Origin: an uncultured cyanobacterium
GTDB lineage: Bacteria > Cyanobacteriota > Cyanobacteriia > Cyanobacteriales > Nostocaceae
Assembly (NCBI GenBank): GCA_903848645.1
Contig: CAINGU010000061.1
Span: 1-64,000 of the forward strand
Reading direction: 5' to 3'
Length of the DNA: 64,000 nucleotides
Part shown: in pieces, positions 8,129 through 18,386 of the stretch
How positions within the stretch are numbered: the first letter of the stretch is position 1
Layout of the letters: every line of letters begins with the position of its first letter
Program-made: the position numbers and the translations under genes
The notes under the pieces: model-generated
Told to the model about the DNA's origin: nothing
Database searches by the model: none
What the model saw: the letters and a program-made list of their open reading frames with translations, nothing else

Positions 8129-9661
8129 TTGTTTTTTACTCAATATGCCCCAGAAATCATCCTTCGCAGCGGTGAACATTTAGTATTAGTGGTGATCGCC
8201 ATGACGGTTGCTATCTCCATTGGCATTCCTTTAGGCATTTTTATCACTCGTCAACCTCAACTTGCTGCGCCCATTCTCGGTTTAGCTAACGCCATTCAAA
8301 CTATTCCTAGTTTAGCTATTTTTGGCTTTCTAATTTCCGTGCCATTTCTGGGAGGAATTGGCAAAAATCCCGCTATTTTTGCTTTAACTCTCTACGCTTT
8401 TTTACCCTTAATTCGTAATACTTATATTGGCATTAATGGTGTTGATCCAGCGATTCGAGAAGCCGGAAAAGGCATGGGAATGACAGATTGGCAATTGCTG
8501 TTTCAGGTAGAAATTCCCCTGGCTTCTGGGGTAATTTTGGCAGGAATTAGAGTAGCCACAGTTATCTCTGTGGGTATTGCGACTATTGCCGCAGCTATTG
8601 GTGGTGGTGGGTTGGGAGTATTTATTTTTCGAGGAATTTCTACGGTTAACAATGAATTGATTCTAGCTGGGGCAATACCTGCGGCTGTAATTGCCTTAGT
8701 TGCAGATTTAGGTTTAGGATGGGTAGAAAAAAGGCTGATCACACAAACAGAAAAAAAGTTTAAATTTAATCGTCCAATTGCCATAATTTCGGGAATATTA
8801 ATATTCCTAATTTCTGGATTAATCGCTGTTAACTATCTACAAAAACCAGCCACAATTACTATTGGCTCAAAGAACTTTACAGAACAATTTATTTTAGGAG
8901 AATTACTAGCTCAAGAAATTGAATCCCATAGTAAATTAAAAGTTGCCAGAAGTTTCAATTTAGGCGGAACTTTTATTGCCCATGAAGCTGTAAAATCAGG
9001 GCAAATTGCTGGCTATGTGGAATATACAGGAACAGCATTAACAGCAGTTTTGAAAGAAAAACCTGATAATAATCCTCAATTTGTTTATGAAAAAGTCAAG
9101 GAAGACTATGAACAGAAATTTAAATTAGCAGTTATGCAGCCTTTGGGATTTAATAATACCTTTGCGATGATTATCCGGGGTGAAGATGCTAAACGATTAC
9201 AAATTAAAACTCTTTCCGAAGCAGCTAAATATAGTCCCCAATGGCAAGCAGGATTTGGGTATGAATTTATAGAACGTCAAGATGGTTATCCAGGTTTAGC
9301 CAAAACCTACGGCTTCAATTTAACTAAACCTCCTAAACAAATGGAATTAGGATTGATGTATAAGGCTTTATCAGAAAAGAAAGTAGATTTAATTGCCGCA
9401 AATTCTACAGATGGATTAATTCCGGTTCTCAAATTAGTGATTTTGGAAGATGATAAAAAATATTTTCCTCCATATCAAGCTGTACCTATTTTTAATCAAG
9501 CAATTCTGAAAAAATATCCAGAATTACCAGCAATTATTAATCGTCTAGCTGGTTTAATTTCCAATGAAGAAATGCAAAAGATGAATTATCAAGTTGATAA
9601 TCAATCTCGTCCTGTTCAAGAAGTTGTGAAGGAGTTTATCAAAACTAAATCCAAATTATAG
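8129..9661 (+). CDS. Fused permease and substrate-binding protein of osmoprotectant ABC transporter
   Basis: 510 residues. The N-terminal permease domain (about 1-210) has five to six membrane helices and the ProW-type loop IREAGKGMGMTDWQLLFQVEIP that contacts the ATPase. Another membrane helix follows, then an OpuAC/ProX-type binding domain (about 240-508, starting ITIGSKNFTEQ). Such permease-SBP fusions are known in the OpuA/OpuC-like class. The start is TTG at 8129, supported by TAGGAG eight to nine bases upstream and by the lack of a good ATG. It lies 16 bp after the ATPase gene, clearly in one operon. Confidence 0.9.
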   Translation: MFFTQYAPEIILRSGEHLVLVVIAMTVAISIGIPLGIFITRQPQLAAPILGLANAIQTIPSLAIFGFLISVPFLGGIGKNPAIFALTLYAFLPLIRNTYIGINGVDPAIREAGKGMGMTDWQLLFQVEIPLASGVILAGIRVATVISVGIATIAAAIGGGGLGVFIFRGISTVNNELILAGAIPAAVIALVADLGLGWVEKRLITQTEKKFKFNRPIAIISGILIFLISGLIAVNYLQKPATITIGSKNFTEQFILGELLAQEIESHSKLKVARSFNLGGTFIAHEAVKSGQIAGYVEYTGTALTAVLKEKPDNNPQFVYEKVKEDYEQKFKLAVMQPLGFNNTFAMIIRGEDAKRLQIKTLSEAAKYSPQWQAGFGYEFIERQDGYPGLAKTYGFNLTKPPKQMELGLMYKALSEKKVDLIAANSTDGLIPVLKLVILEDDKKYFPPYQAVPIFNQAILKKYPELPAIINRLAGLISNEEMQKMNYQVDNQSRPVQEVVKEFIKTKSKL

Positions 9662-9689
9662 GATGACTATTTGATTGTTCAATATATAC

Positions 9690-9714
9690 GTAGGGTGGGC
9701 ATTGCCCACCCTAC
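9690..9714. repeat. Palindromic repeat (GTAGGGTGGGCA family)
   Basis: A perfect palindrome with arms GTAGGGTGGGCA/TGCCCACCCTAC, located between two convergent genes. The same motif lies inside the MITE-like elements at 7011 and 43896. It probably serves as a bidirectional hairpin. Confidence 0.8.
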
Positions 9715-9727
9715 AATACTTAGATAT

Positions 9728-10915
9728 CTAAAAAAGTCGTCTTCTTGTCCGATTTTCAGACTGTGTTTTTCGTAAAGGGACTACTTCTGCTTCACTACCC
9801 TCCCTAGCTACGCGAATTAATAACGCAGAAGATACCAAACTGGCAACCATCGAATTACCACCATAACTAAACATGGGTAAAGGTAAGCCTGTAGTTGGTA
9901 ACGCACCTGTAGTTACACCAATATGTAATAATGATTGGCCGACCATAACAACTACTACACCAATTGCTACTAATTGGGATGTGAGATTTTTGGATTTGAT
10001 AGCAATAATTAATCCTAAAGTGGCAAATACAGCTAACATTAGTAATAGTAAAATACCACCAATAAAGCCAAATTCTTCGGAAAAAACTGCAAAGATAAAA
10101 TCAGTATCTTGAATTGGTAAATAGAATAACTTTTGTTGAGAAAGTCCAAATCCAGCCCCCCAAGTTTGACCTGAACCTACAGCTAATAAACTTTGTACTA
10201 ACTGATAACCATCTCCTGTGGCATCAGCCCAAGGATTCATAAAAGACATAATGCGTTTGCGTTGATATGATTTGATACTAATACTGATGATTGCTAACAT
10301 CACCCCACCAACGGCTGTTCCTCCCAAGTATTTATATGGTATTCCTGATGCTAGGGCAATAAACCAAATTGTCATGCCGCAAAGTGCTGTTGTACTTAAG
10401 TTAGGTTGAGCCAGAATTCCTAAGAGAACAAGACAGAAAACACCCAACCAAGATAAACGAATTCCCCAAGAGAGTTTTTCCCACTGGCCAAAAAGTGTCG
10501 CACTTTGTAAAACTAAAAAAGGTTTAATTAATTCTGATGGTTGAATAGGAATTGGTCCAATAGCTATCCACCTAGCTGCGTCAAAAGCCTTTCTTCCTAA
10601 TCCTGGTATTAAAGTTACGAAAATCAACATCAAGAAAAATATTAAAAACCAATGAGATACACCCAAAATTTTCCGCAATGGCAAATTAACAATGATGTTG
10701 AAAATAATCAAAGAAGCTAAAGCCCAAAGAATTTGACGTTTAAAATAATATAAACCATCGCCTTGACGTTCATCGGCAACAGCATAGGATGCAGAAAAGA
10801 GGATGATTAAGCCAATAAACATCCACATTAATGTTAACCAGCGCAATAACCGGGCTTCTAAACCCCAGCTAGAAACAGAATTATCAAAAATTGGTATTAA
10901 CCGGAGTAGATTCAC
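9728..10915 (-). CDS. ftsW: Cell division protein FtsW (SEDS family)
   Basis: A 395-residue polytopic membrane protein with about ten transmembrane helices. SEDS proteins polymerise glycan strands from lipid II, and FtsW acts at the septum with its class B PBP. Diagnostic motifs: FSASYAVA near the first helix, QPSELIKP (about 155-162), QPNLSTT, the DTDFIFAVFSEEFGFIG loop, and SYGGNSMVASL near the end. This type is more like FtsW than RodA by its N-terminal FSAS motif and full length. It ends at an STRR/REP-rich gap after the ABC operon, and no mur genes are nearby. Confidence 0.88.
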   Translation of the reverse strand: MNLLRLIPIFDNSVSSWGLEARLLRWLTLMWMFIGLIILFSASYAVADERQGDGLYYFKRQILWALASLIIFNIIVNLPLRKILGVSHWFLIFFLMLIFVTLIPGLGRKAFDAARWIAIGPIPIQPSELIKPFLVLQSATLFGQWEKLSWGIRLSWLGVFCLVLLGILAQPNLSTTALCGMTIWFIALASGIPYKYLGGTAVGGVMLAIISISIKSYQRKRIMSFMNPWADATGDGYQLVQSLLAVGSGQTWGAGFGLSQQKLFYLPIQDTDFIFAVFSEEFGFIGGILLLLMLAVFATLGLIIAIKSKNLTSQLVAIGVVVVMVGQSLLHIGVTTGALPTTGLPLPMFSYGGNSMVASLVSSALLIRVAREGSEAEVVPLRKTQSENRTRRRLF

Positions 10916-10930
10916 AATTTGGTAATTAGT

Positions 10931-11000
10931 AATTTTCTTCTTTCTTCTCTTGACTCGGTGACTCTTGACTGGGCGCAGGCCCTGCGCCCCTACCTCCTGA
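10931..11000. repeat. Interspersed palindromic repeat (GGGCGCAG family), copy 1
   Basis: A unit of about 70 bp containing the stem GGGCGCAG/CTGCGCCC (10971-10978, 10982-10989) and the trailer CCTACCTCCT. Copies with the same flanks are at 34171-34236, and a shorter one lies at 36211-36240. Each copy lies just beyond the 3' end of a minus-strand gene. Confidence 0.8.
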
Positions 11001-11024
11001 CTCCTGTTACCAGAAATTCTCTAT

Positions 11025-12134
11025 TTAAATTAAAACTAAGTTATCTCGGTGAATTACAGTATCTGCGCCTTCATAACCTAGAATTGATGGGATTTCCCGT
11101 GAATGTCGTCCGCAAATTTTTTGTAATTCCTCACTATTATAATTCACTAATCCTCTAGCAATTTCATGGCCATTACTATCACATAACTGCACCGCTTCTT
11201 GATTGTCAAATTCCCCTTCTATAGCCTTAATCCCCGCTGCTAATAGGGATTTTCCGGCTTTGACAACGGCGGCGATCGCACCCTCATCTAAATATAATTT
11301 TCCCCCCGGAATCAAACCATAAGCTATCCAGCGTTTGCGGGCTGAAGTTGGTTCTGGTTGGGGTGCAAAGTGTGTACCAATGAGTTCTCCTTGAATAATT
11401 TTTTCAATGTTCCGGGGAAACTTTCCTTGGGTAATGACAGTTCTGATACCAGCAGTAACAGAAATTCTGGCCGCCGAAATTTTAGTCATCATTCCCCCAG
11501 TCCCCCATTGAGAACCCTGTCCACCAGTTTGAATCTGTAAATCTGTCAGTTCTTGCATACTACTAACTAAACTAATAGGTTTAGCATCGGGTACAGAACG
11601 AGGATCGGCTGAGTATAATTTATCAACATCCGTTAATAAAAACAGCCAATCTGCTTCTACTAAACTGGCTACTAATGCAGAAAGAGTATCATTATCCCCA
11701 AATTTTAATTCTTCTACCGCCACTGTATCATTTTCATTGACTATGGGAATTACTCCTAAACCCAGTAATTCTTGAAAAGTATTATTAGCATTAAGATAGC
11801 GGCTACGCTGTACCAAATCTGCCCTAGTTAATAATACTTGAGCAATTGGTTGTTGCAGAATACTAAATAAATCATCATATATACGCATTAACCTACCTTG
11901 CCCAACTGCTGCTACAGCCTGTTTTAAAGCTATGGTTTTGGGACGTTCCGTTAAACCTAACCGCGCACAACCTACTCCCACAGCACCAGAGGAAACTAAA
12001 ATTACCCGATGTCCCTGTCGTCTTAAATCACAAAGAGTTTCCGCTAAAGTAGCAATGCTAGAAAGGGCTAATTGTCCGGTTTCTGGTTGAGTGAGACTAG
12101 AAGTACCGATTTTAACAACAATTGTTTTTGTCAT
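11025..12134 (-). CDS. proB: Glutamate 5-kinase
   Basis: A 369-residue enzyme catalysing the ATP-dependent first step of proline synthesis (glutamate to glutamyl-5-phosphate). The amino-acid kinase domain (about 1-255) has VVKIGTSSL at the N-terminus, the [10 protein letters not shown] motif, [12 protein letters not shown] and [14 protein letters not shown]-terminal PUA domain (about 272-360) follows, giving the long bacterial form. Its start codon is preceded directly by a run of heptamer repeats rather than by a Shine-Dalgarno sequence. Confidence 0.95.
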   Translation of the reverse strand: MTKTIVVKIGTSSLTQPETGQLALSSIATLAETLCDLRRQGHRVILVSSGAVGVGCARLGLTERPKTIALKQAVAAVGQGRLMRIYDDLFSILQQPIAQVLLTRADLVQRSRYLNANNTFQELLGLGVIPIVNENDTVAVEELKFGDNDTLSALVASLVEADWLFLLTDVDKLYSADPRSVPDAKPISLVSSMQELTDLQIQTGGQGSQWGTGGMMTKISAARISVTAGIRTVITQGKFPRNIEKIIQGELIGTHFAPQPEPTSARKRWIAYGLIPGGKLYLDEGAIAAVVKAGKSLLAAGIKAIEGEFDNQEAVQLCDSNGHEIARGLVNYNSEELQKICGRHSREIPSILGYEGADTVIHRDNLVLI

Positions 12135-12660
12135 TGGTCAGTTGTCAGTTGTCCGTTGTCAGTTGTGATTTAAACCCAAAAAATTATACAGCACCAATCC
12201 CTCTATCGTGAAGGTTGGTGCTGTACGGGTTGATATTTATCTGTTATCTACTAGGATCTTTTTTGGCTGACCCTGATGTTATTAACAGTAATAATCGCTG
12301 ATTTTGGACAAACTATAAAATTCCTTAATTATTTCTTTAGATTTACTTTTCTGACGAATTATAAATCTTTATGAAGATTTGTATCCAAGAAAAAGGGGAA
12401 ATAAAAATCAGCTTTTTCTAGATACCATTTGCACATTAAGAGACTTCCAATTAAAAAAATATCCTAAAATTTCTTGTGGTGCAGGCATCTTGCGTGCTAA
12501 TAATACAAGAACGGGCAAGATGCCCATCCCACAAGATTGGATAGCGAAGCGCTGCTGCAAGCAGTTCATCTTTTTTGTGGAGTTCTCTAAACAGAATTTG
12601 GAGAACAAAGACGCAAAGAAAATCTTTCTCATTCTTGCTTATACGTCTTTGCTTAATAGC
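12135..12660. other. Repeat-rich intergenic region, proB-bciB
   Basis: 526 bp without a credible gene. It holds an STRR run (12136-12167) next to the proB start, a perfect 11-bp inverted repeat TACAGCACCAA/TTGGTGCTGTA (12187-12197 and 12215-12225) that could be an RNA hairpin, and copies of the CTTGTGGTGC...GGGCAAGATGCCC repeat near 12474-12536. A 97-codon frame in this region is made of these repeats and is not accepted. Confidence 0.7.
12136..12167 (-). repeat. STRR heptamer run next to proB start
   Basis: On the minus strand, units of ACAACTG (with one ACAACGG variant) repeat four times and end a few bases before the proB ATG. This is a short tandem repeat of the kind known in heterocystous cyanobacteria. 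Confidence 0.8.
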
Positions 12661-13863
12661 TTATTCCGGTAATTTATACTCTCCCACTATCTGCTTTGCA
12701 AATTCGGGTACGTGCGCTGCTAACTTCTCAGGATGATTCCGCTTCACATATAAGTAATTTCTCGCAAAGTGGGAATCTATGGAAAATCTCGCATATTCCA
12801 GTCCTTTGGGTCCAATTTTATCTATGACGACTCCCATTAATTTCGCTGCCCACATCGGTAATGTAACTGCTTGATCATAAGCTGGTATGCTTTGCTGTAC
12901 GGCGGGTTTCCGGTTTCCTTGGGACATGACTGGCTGGGTGTGGAGTTGGTCTTTCACCAGTTCCAGCATTTCTTTGCCTGTATCGTTTCTGACTACTATC
13001 CATTGCCATTGGTAGGGTGCGCCCATATACCCGACGACGATATCAGCGAGGGAGTTGACGTAATCGAAGCAACTCATACATGATGGAGCAAAGATGTCTT
13101 TAAGCACGTTGGTTTTTAAGCCGAAGAAGGGGACTGTTTCTTCTGAACCGTCTTCGTGTTTAAAGTGAACTCGGAAATCTTGCATAAATTCGTAGCTGAC
13201 GACTGTTTGGGGGGATTTGCTGGTGGTTTCTAGGAATTTTTGCAGTCCGGCGCGGGTAACGTTATCTACGCAGGGTGTTCCCAGTACGTAGAGTTTTTCT
13301 AAACCGAGTTTTTTCTCGACGGCGCGTAATGCTTGGATTTGACAACCTACACCAATCACTAATAACCGTTTCATTCCTGATTTTTCTATCTGTTCTAATA
13401 CGGATAGGTTGGGGGATAGGGTAGGTTTATTGACTTTTGCCGCTAGTATTTCTGCGGGGGTGCGGGCGATAATGGGCATAGGTTGAAAGCGGTCTTCTTT
13501 GGTATTTCGCACACATACCACGCCTTCAACTAAGCCACGATTGAGCATTTCTATGGCTATGCTGCTAACTATTCCTGTCCACTGTGCGCCTTCTATGGGT
13601 TGTTGTTTTCTGGCGGACATCATTTCTTGATGAACTCCAAAGTAAAGTTCGTTTTCGTCTTCTAGGTTACGGGGGCGGTTATGGGTGGTGGTTTCTAGTT
13701 CGTCTATTCTTTGGGTAATGAAGGCGCAAGCTTCTTTGACGTAGTGGATATAGTAGGTGTCGCATAGTCCGCATTCGCTACAGAGTTCTTTGGCGGGGCG
13801 CACGCTTCCGGGTTTGAGGGCTTTGGCTTTTTTGTGGGATTCTTGGGATTCTATGGATGTCAT
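12661..13863 (-). CDS. bciB: Ferredoxin-dependent 3,8-divinyl chlorophyllide reductase
   Basis: A 400-residue protein of the F420 hydrogenase/dehydrogenase beta-subunit family. Its N-terminal cysteines C28, C31, C34 and C46 (ELCSECGLC...EAC) and later FAPSCMSCFDYVN fit the two 4Fe-4S clusters of BciB; flavin is the other cofactor in this family. BciB reduces the 8-vinyl group of divinyl (proto)chlorophyllide to give monovinyl chlorophyll. The cyanobacterial members (Slr1923 type) have this length and the FRVHFKHEDGSEE region. It stands alone on the minus strand with long repeat-bearing gaps on both sides. Confidence 0.9.
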   Translation of the reverse strand: MTSIESQESHKKAKALKPGSVRPAKELCSECGLCDTYYIHYVKEACAFITQRIDELETTTHNRPRNLEDENELYFGVHQEMMSARKQQPIEGAQWTGIVSSIAIEMLNRGLVEGVVCVRNTKEDRFQPMPIIARTPAEILAAKVNKPTLSPNLSVLEQIEKSGMKRLLVIGVGCQIQALRAVEKKLGLEKLYVLGTPCVDNVTRAGLQKFLETTSKSPQTVVSYEFMQDFRVHFKHEDGSEETVPFFGLKTNVLKDIFAPSCMSCFDYVNSLADIVVGYMGAPYQWQWIVVRNDTGKEMLELVKDQLHTQPVMSQGNRKPAVQQSIPAYDQAVTLPMWAAKLMGVVIDKIGPKGLEYARFSIDSHFARNYLYVKRNHPEKLAAHVPEFAKQIVGEYKLPE

Positions 13864-14237
13864 CTATTTTGTTTATTTTTACTAAATATGGCTTTTATTA
13901 CCTTACCGTTACAGGATGTGAAGTTGGCGGTTTGAGTTAGCCAAGAAATATGGCTTAGGCCACGCTACGCTATCATTTCTTGGCGGTGGTGATATCATGA
14001 TGATTGTGAAAGATGTTAAATGAAAAAAGCGATCATACAAAAAATCAGGCTCTTCGGCACTTGTCATGCCAAATATGAATTTATTCAAAGAAGTTTAATC
14101 GTTTTATAAACTTATCTAAACCATTCCTAAATCAAAGCCATTTACCGTAAGCGATAGCTCATATAAGTGTCTTTCTATATCTAGGACTTACTTCTAGAAA
14201 AATACTTTTTGAGATCACGCAATCTTTAGGTATAAAC
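13864..14237. other. Intergenic region between divergent bciB and PhoD-like gene
   Basis: 374 bp without a gene. It holds an inverted repeat CCAAGAAAT/ATTTCTTGG (13941-13949 and 13975-13983) around the common cyanobacterial repeat GGCTTAGGCCACGCTACGC. The remainder probably carries the promoters. I did not identify a convincing PhoB box (Pho operator) upstream of the phosphatase. Confidence 0.6.
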
Positions 14238-17200
14238 ATGGCTACAAATGAAACATTAATACCCGGCAACTTATTAGTGAGCCGCAGTGTTTACGCTGGT
14301 GCTAACGTCAAGGTTGGGGACATATTACCAAACGGAAAGACGGCTGTTGCTGATGGTTCTTATCCAAATGTGTGGAATAACGAAACACCAGATCCGAGTT
14401 TTGGTGTCACTTCGCCGATTTTCATAGACCAGATTACTACCACTGGCAAGCTGATCAAATCCTATAATCTTACTGATACCCTCAAACAACAAGGTATTGA
14501 TATTTCGACTAGCTTCCCTTCAAAATCGGAACTTGGTCTCAGTCTTTCTCCCGATGGTGCGGCTGTTACCTTCATGGCTTATAAGGCTGCTCCTCAATCC
14601 CTTGATATCTCCAACTCCAACACCCCAGCCGTTATTGATCCGACCAATTTGGTTGGTAATCTCACGGCTCAACGAGCAGTAGTCCAATTTGATGACAACT
14701 TTAATCTGCAAGTAACCCCAGTTAATGCCTATAGCGGAAATAACGGTCGCAACGTTGTTCTAGGCAATAACGGCTACTACTACATGATTGGGAATGCAGG
14801 TAACTCAGGTACAGGTGTTACCGGAGCTACTCTGAGTGCATTAAGCGATAATACTGGTGTACAGATGATTGCCCCCGGTACAGGCGGTAACACAACTGTA
14901 GTTGGAGCAGTTAAAGGTACTTCTGGAAGCCTGACGGGCTATGAGCGTGGTTTCTCAATTACTGATTTACCAGGCGTTACAACTGCGGATAAAACAGGTA
15001 AGGATGATAACTTCCGAGGCTTAACTCTCAATCCTTTCGATAACACCCTCTATGTCTCCAAAGGAAGTGGTGGTAATGGTGTTAACACTGTTTACAAGGT
15101 AAGTCCTACTGGTAGCACTCTTCCAACTTTAGCTAATGCTGGTACAGCTACAATCAGTATTTTACCCGGATTTTCAACGACTCTTGCAAACAGCACGACT
15201 GGTGTTGTTTATCATCCTTTTGGTCTTTGGTTTGCTAATGCGACAACATTGTATGTTGCGGACGAAGGAAATGGCACATCAACAGACCCTAATGCTGGTT
15301 TAGAAAAATGGACTTTTGATGGTACTGCTAAACAATGGGTACAGAACTACACTCTACAAAAAGGTTTGAACTTTGGTACGGCTTATAGTGTAGGTAATGG
15401 ACCAAATGGAGAAGTGTACTCCACATCTCTCAATCCTACTGTGGCTGGACTTCGCAACATTACAGGTAAAGTCAATAGCGACGGAACTGTATCTATTTAC
15501 GCCGTCACTTCCACAACGAGCGCCTTAAAAGACCAGGGTGCAGATCCAAATACAGTAGTGGCAATTACCGATAATCTAGGGTTTACAACCGCCGCGCAAG
15601 CTGCAAGTGAGAGTTTCACAACCATAGAAAGTGCTAGTTACGGTAACGTTTTCCGTGGTGTTTCCTTAGCTCCCACTGTCTCAACTCCTTTCTCTGGTGT
15701 GGCCGCAGGTGATGCAACTTCCAATGATGCAATTCTTTGGACTCGCACCTTTGATCCACAAACAAAGAAAGGTGTTAATACCAACCTAATTGCCCAGGTT
15801 TCCACTGATTCTACCTTTGCAACCATCAACTTTACCTATAACGTCCCTGCCAGAACTGATGGTCTTGATCATGATGGCACAGCGAAAATAGATGCCACAG
15901 GATTGCAGAGTGGAACAAAATACTACTATCGCTTTGTAACTGCAACAGGTAGCGATACTAGTACAGTTGGCACTTTCAAAACCTCACCAGATGCCAATAC
16001 TCAAGCTCCTGTTCGCTTTGGCTTTAGTGGTGATGCGGATGGTTTGATGCGCCCCTATTCCTCTACCGCTAACTTCGGTAGCCTGAATTTAGACTTCTTT
16101 GGGTTCTTGGGAGACACAATTTACGAAACTGCCAGTAATGGTTCTCCTGCGGCCACAACCAATATCGTTGGCAACCCCACTCAGGCTCTAATTGATTACC
16201 ACCGCAAATATCTGGAAAACATCCAGCCAGTTTCTAATGGTGGATTCTCTGATTTGGAAACCTTGTATTCATCGCAAGGTAACTACACCCTACTAGACAA
16301 CCACGAACTAGGCAATAAAGAGCTAATCAATGGTGGCGCGCCGGCTTCTTTGGTGGCGACATCAGCACTTGCTAGTGCTGCGAATGGTTCTACTAATACA
16401 GCAGATGACGTAAATACCACAGGTCAGTTTGTTAACCAAAGTGTTGGATTTAAGACTTTAGTACAGGCTTATTCTGACTACCAACCCATTAAAGAGCAAA
16501 TTATTTCCGCTCCTAATGATCCGCGAACTAATGGCACTCAACAGCTTTATGGCTCTCATCAGTGGGGCGAAAATCTGATTTATATCAACACGGATGATCG
16601 CTCTTACCGCGATGTTCGCTTGAACAAAATCGATCCCGCCACTGGTAAAACTGTAGATGACACTGGTTCTCGTGCGGACAATCCCAACCGGACAATACTA
16701 GGAGCAACTCAATTAGCTTGGCTGAAGCAAACCCTACTTGATGCACAGAAAAATGGCACAATTTGGAAGTTTGTAGCTTTATCTAACCCCATCGATCAAA
16801 TTGGGGCAATTGGATCTGGTGCTGATGGTGGTAAGTCATGGATTGGTGGCTATCGGGCTGAACGCAATGATTTACTCAAATTCATTGCTGACAATGGCAT
16901 CAAAAATGTAGTTTTCTTGGCTACTGATGACCACCAAAATCGCATCAACGAACTAACCTATTGGGACAATGCCAGCGATATCGGCGACCAAAGTAAGGCC
17001 AAGGTATTGCCTAATGCCTTGTCAATTGTAGATGGTCCTATTGGTGCAACTGGACCTGATACCATTACTGACCACAGTTTTACCAATATCAAGTCCTTAG
17101 CTGATAAACTGGCGGCAACTGAAACCGCAGCAGGGGTCAATCCAATTGGTTTAGATCCTAACTTTGCTGGACTCAAGAATGTTGTCCGTGAAGGTGATCC

Positions 17201-18386
17201 GAATGCTGATACCCTGCGTCAACCAATTGATTTCTATTCTCCCGATACCTTCAACTACACTACCTTTGATATCTCTGCTGATGGCAAAACCTTGAATGTA
17301 AATGTGCAAGGGATTAATTCCTCTGCCACGAATTCATTCATAGAACCAACCGCAGCTAACCCTGTACACTCAATTCTTAGCTTTAGTCTGGATGCTGCTC
17401 CCTCAACTCTGAGTATTGCAGCCAGCACTCCCACTGCAACAGAAACTAATACCATTCCTGGTGTATTTACTGTCACTAGCGATGCTAAAGCTAATGTTCC
17501 TTTGACATTCAACTACACCGTTGGTGGTACTGCTACAAACGGCGTTGATTACAATAACCTGAGTGGGACAGCTACCATTGCTGCTGGTCAATCTTCTGTG
17601 GATATTTCAGTAAAACCAGTAGATGACACTCTATCAGAAGGAAATGAAAGCGTCACCCTAACTTTAGCCAACGGTACAAACAACAGCACAAATGTTACTA
17701 AATCTGCGGCTACTGTTAACATCATTGACAACGAACCCACACCTGTGGGAACTACGGGAAATGATACATTGGATGCTATTTCTGGTACTAAATTCGATGG
17801 TCAGAGCAACATCCTATTTACTGGTGCAGGTAATGACACAGTAGAGCTAAGAACTGTAGCAGCTAACCCATTAGCAGGTAACAACATTATTGATCTTGGT
17901 AGCGGTGACGATAAAATCTACGTCAACAAGAATGATAACGTTTTCGGTAGTGATGGCAATGATACCTTTTTTGCTCAAGATAGCAAAGGTGGCAACCGCA
18001 TATCTGGTGGTGCTGGTGATGATACCTTCTATCTAAGTAGCAATGACAGGGTATTAGGTGGTGATGGTAATGATAAATTCTACGCTGGACGCGGTGGCGG
18101 TAATTTGATTGCAGGTGGTGCTGGTGCTGACCAATTCTGGATTGTCAATACTGAATTACCACAAACTACTAGTAGTCCTAATACCATTCTTGATTTCCAA
18201 GTTGGTATTGATACTATCCGTCTTCAAGGTGCGGCTGGCTTAGGTATCACTACATCTACACTCAAGTTAAATCAAGTTGGTGCAGATACTACAATTAGTT
18301 TCAACAATCAAATTCTCGATGTTCTCAGTGGGATTCAAGCCAGTAGTTTAAGTTTGACAGATCCTAATCAGTTTGTTTTTGCTTAA
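14238..18386 (+). CDS. Giant secreted PhoD-like phosphatase with Calx-beta and RTX-like tail
   Basis: 1382 residues. Region 1-470 looks like a beta-propeller-type repeat domain with LGLSLSPDG and GLTLNPFDNTLYV. A PhoD N-terminal domain follows (about 475-580, FRGVSLAPTVS...AILWTRT), then the metallophosphatase core (about 590-960) with RFGFSGDADG, FFGFLGDTIYE, LLDNHELGNK and LATDDHQNRI as metal-site motifs. Next is a Calx-beta domain (about 1065-1165), and last RTX-like glycine/aspartate repeats (GNDTLDA, GGAGDDTFYL, GGDGNDKFYAG; about 1170-1310). There is no Sec signal, and the calcium-binding tail fits type I secretion. PhoD-family enzymes are alkaline phosphodiesterases/phosphatases used to scavenge phosphate. 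Substrate and induction by phosphate starvation are inferred. Confidence 0.88.
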   Translation: MATNETLIPGNLLVSRSVYAGANVKVGDILPNGKTAVADGSYPNVWNNETPDPSFGVTSPIFIDQITTTGKLIKSYNLTDTLKQQGIDISTSFPSKSELGLSLSPDGAAVTFMAYKAAPQSLDISNSNTPAVIDPTNLVGNLTAQRAVVQFDDNFNLQVTPVNAYSGNNGRNVVLGNNGYYYMIGNAGNSGTGVTGATLSALSDNTGVQMIAPGTGGNTTVVGAVKGTSGSLTGYERGFSITDLPGVTTADKTGKDDNFRGLTLNPFDNTLYVSKGSGGNGVNTVYKVSPTGSTLPTLANAGTATISILPGFSTTLANSTTGVVYHPFGLWFANATTLYVADEGNGTSTDPNAGLEKWTFDGTAKQWVQNYTLQKGLNFGTAYSVGNGPNGEVYSTSLNPTVAGLRNITGKVNSDGTVSIYAVTSTTSALKDQGADPNTVVAITDNLGFTTAAQAASESFTTIESASYGNVFRGVSLAPTVSTPFSGVAAGDATSNDAILWTRTFDPQTKKGVNTNLIAQVSTDSTFATINFTYNVPARTDGLDHDGTAKIDATGLQSGTKYYYRFVTATGSDTSTVGTFKTSPDANTQAPVRFGFSGDADGLMRPYSSTANFGSLNLDFFGFLGDTIYETASNGSPAATTNIVGNPTQALIDYHRKYLENIQPVSNGGFSDLETLYSSQGNYTLLDNHELGNKELINGGAPASLVATSALASAANGSTNTADDVNTTGQFVNQSVGFKTLVQAYSDYQPIKEQIISAPNDPRTNGTQQLYGSHQWGENLIYINTDDRSYRDVRLNKIDPATGKTVDDTGSRADNPNRTILGATQLAWLKQTLLDAQKNGTIWKFVALSNPIDQIGAIGSGADGGKSWIGGYRAERNDLLKFIADNGIKNVVFLATDDHQNRINELTYWDNASDIGDQSKAKVLPNALSIVDGPIGATGPDTITDHSFTNIKSLADKLAATETAAGVNPIGLDPNFAGLKNVVREGDPNADTLRQPIDFYSPDTFNYTTFDISADGKTLNVNVQGINSSATNSFIEPTAANPVHSILSFSLDAAPSTLSIAASTPTATETNTIPGVFTVTSDAKANVPLTFNYTVGGTATNGVDYNNLSGTATIAAGQSSVDISVKPVDDTLSEGNESVTLTLANGTNNSTNVTKSAATVNIIDNEPTPVGTTGNDTLDAISGTKFDGQSNILFTGAGNDTVELRTVAANPLAGNNIIDLGSGDDKIYVNKNDNVFGSDGNDTFFAQDSKGGNRISGGAGDDTFYLSSNDRVLGGDGNDKFYAGRGGGNLIAGGAGADQFWIVNTELPQTTSSPNTILDFQVGIDTIRLQGAAGLGITTSTLKLNQVGADTTISFNNQILDVLSGIQASSLSLTDPNQFVFA

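Noticed and set aside
12379-12672. 97-codon frame between proB and bciB
   Set aside because: It consists largely of dispersed palindromic repeat sequence, has no family features and overlaps the end of bciB.
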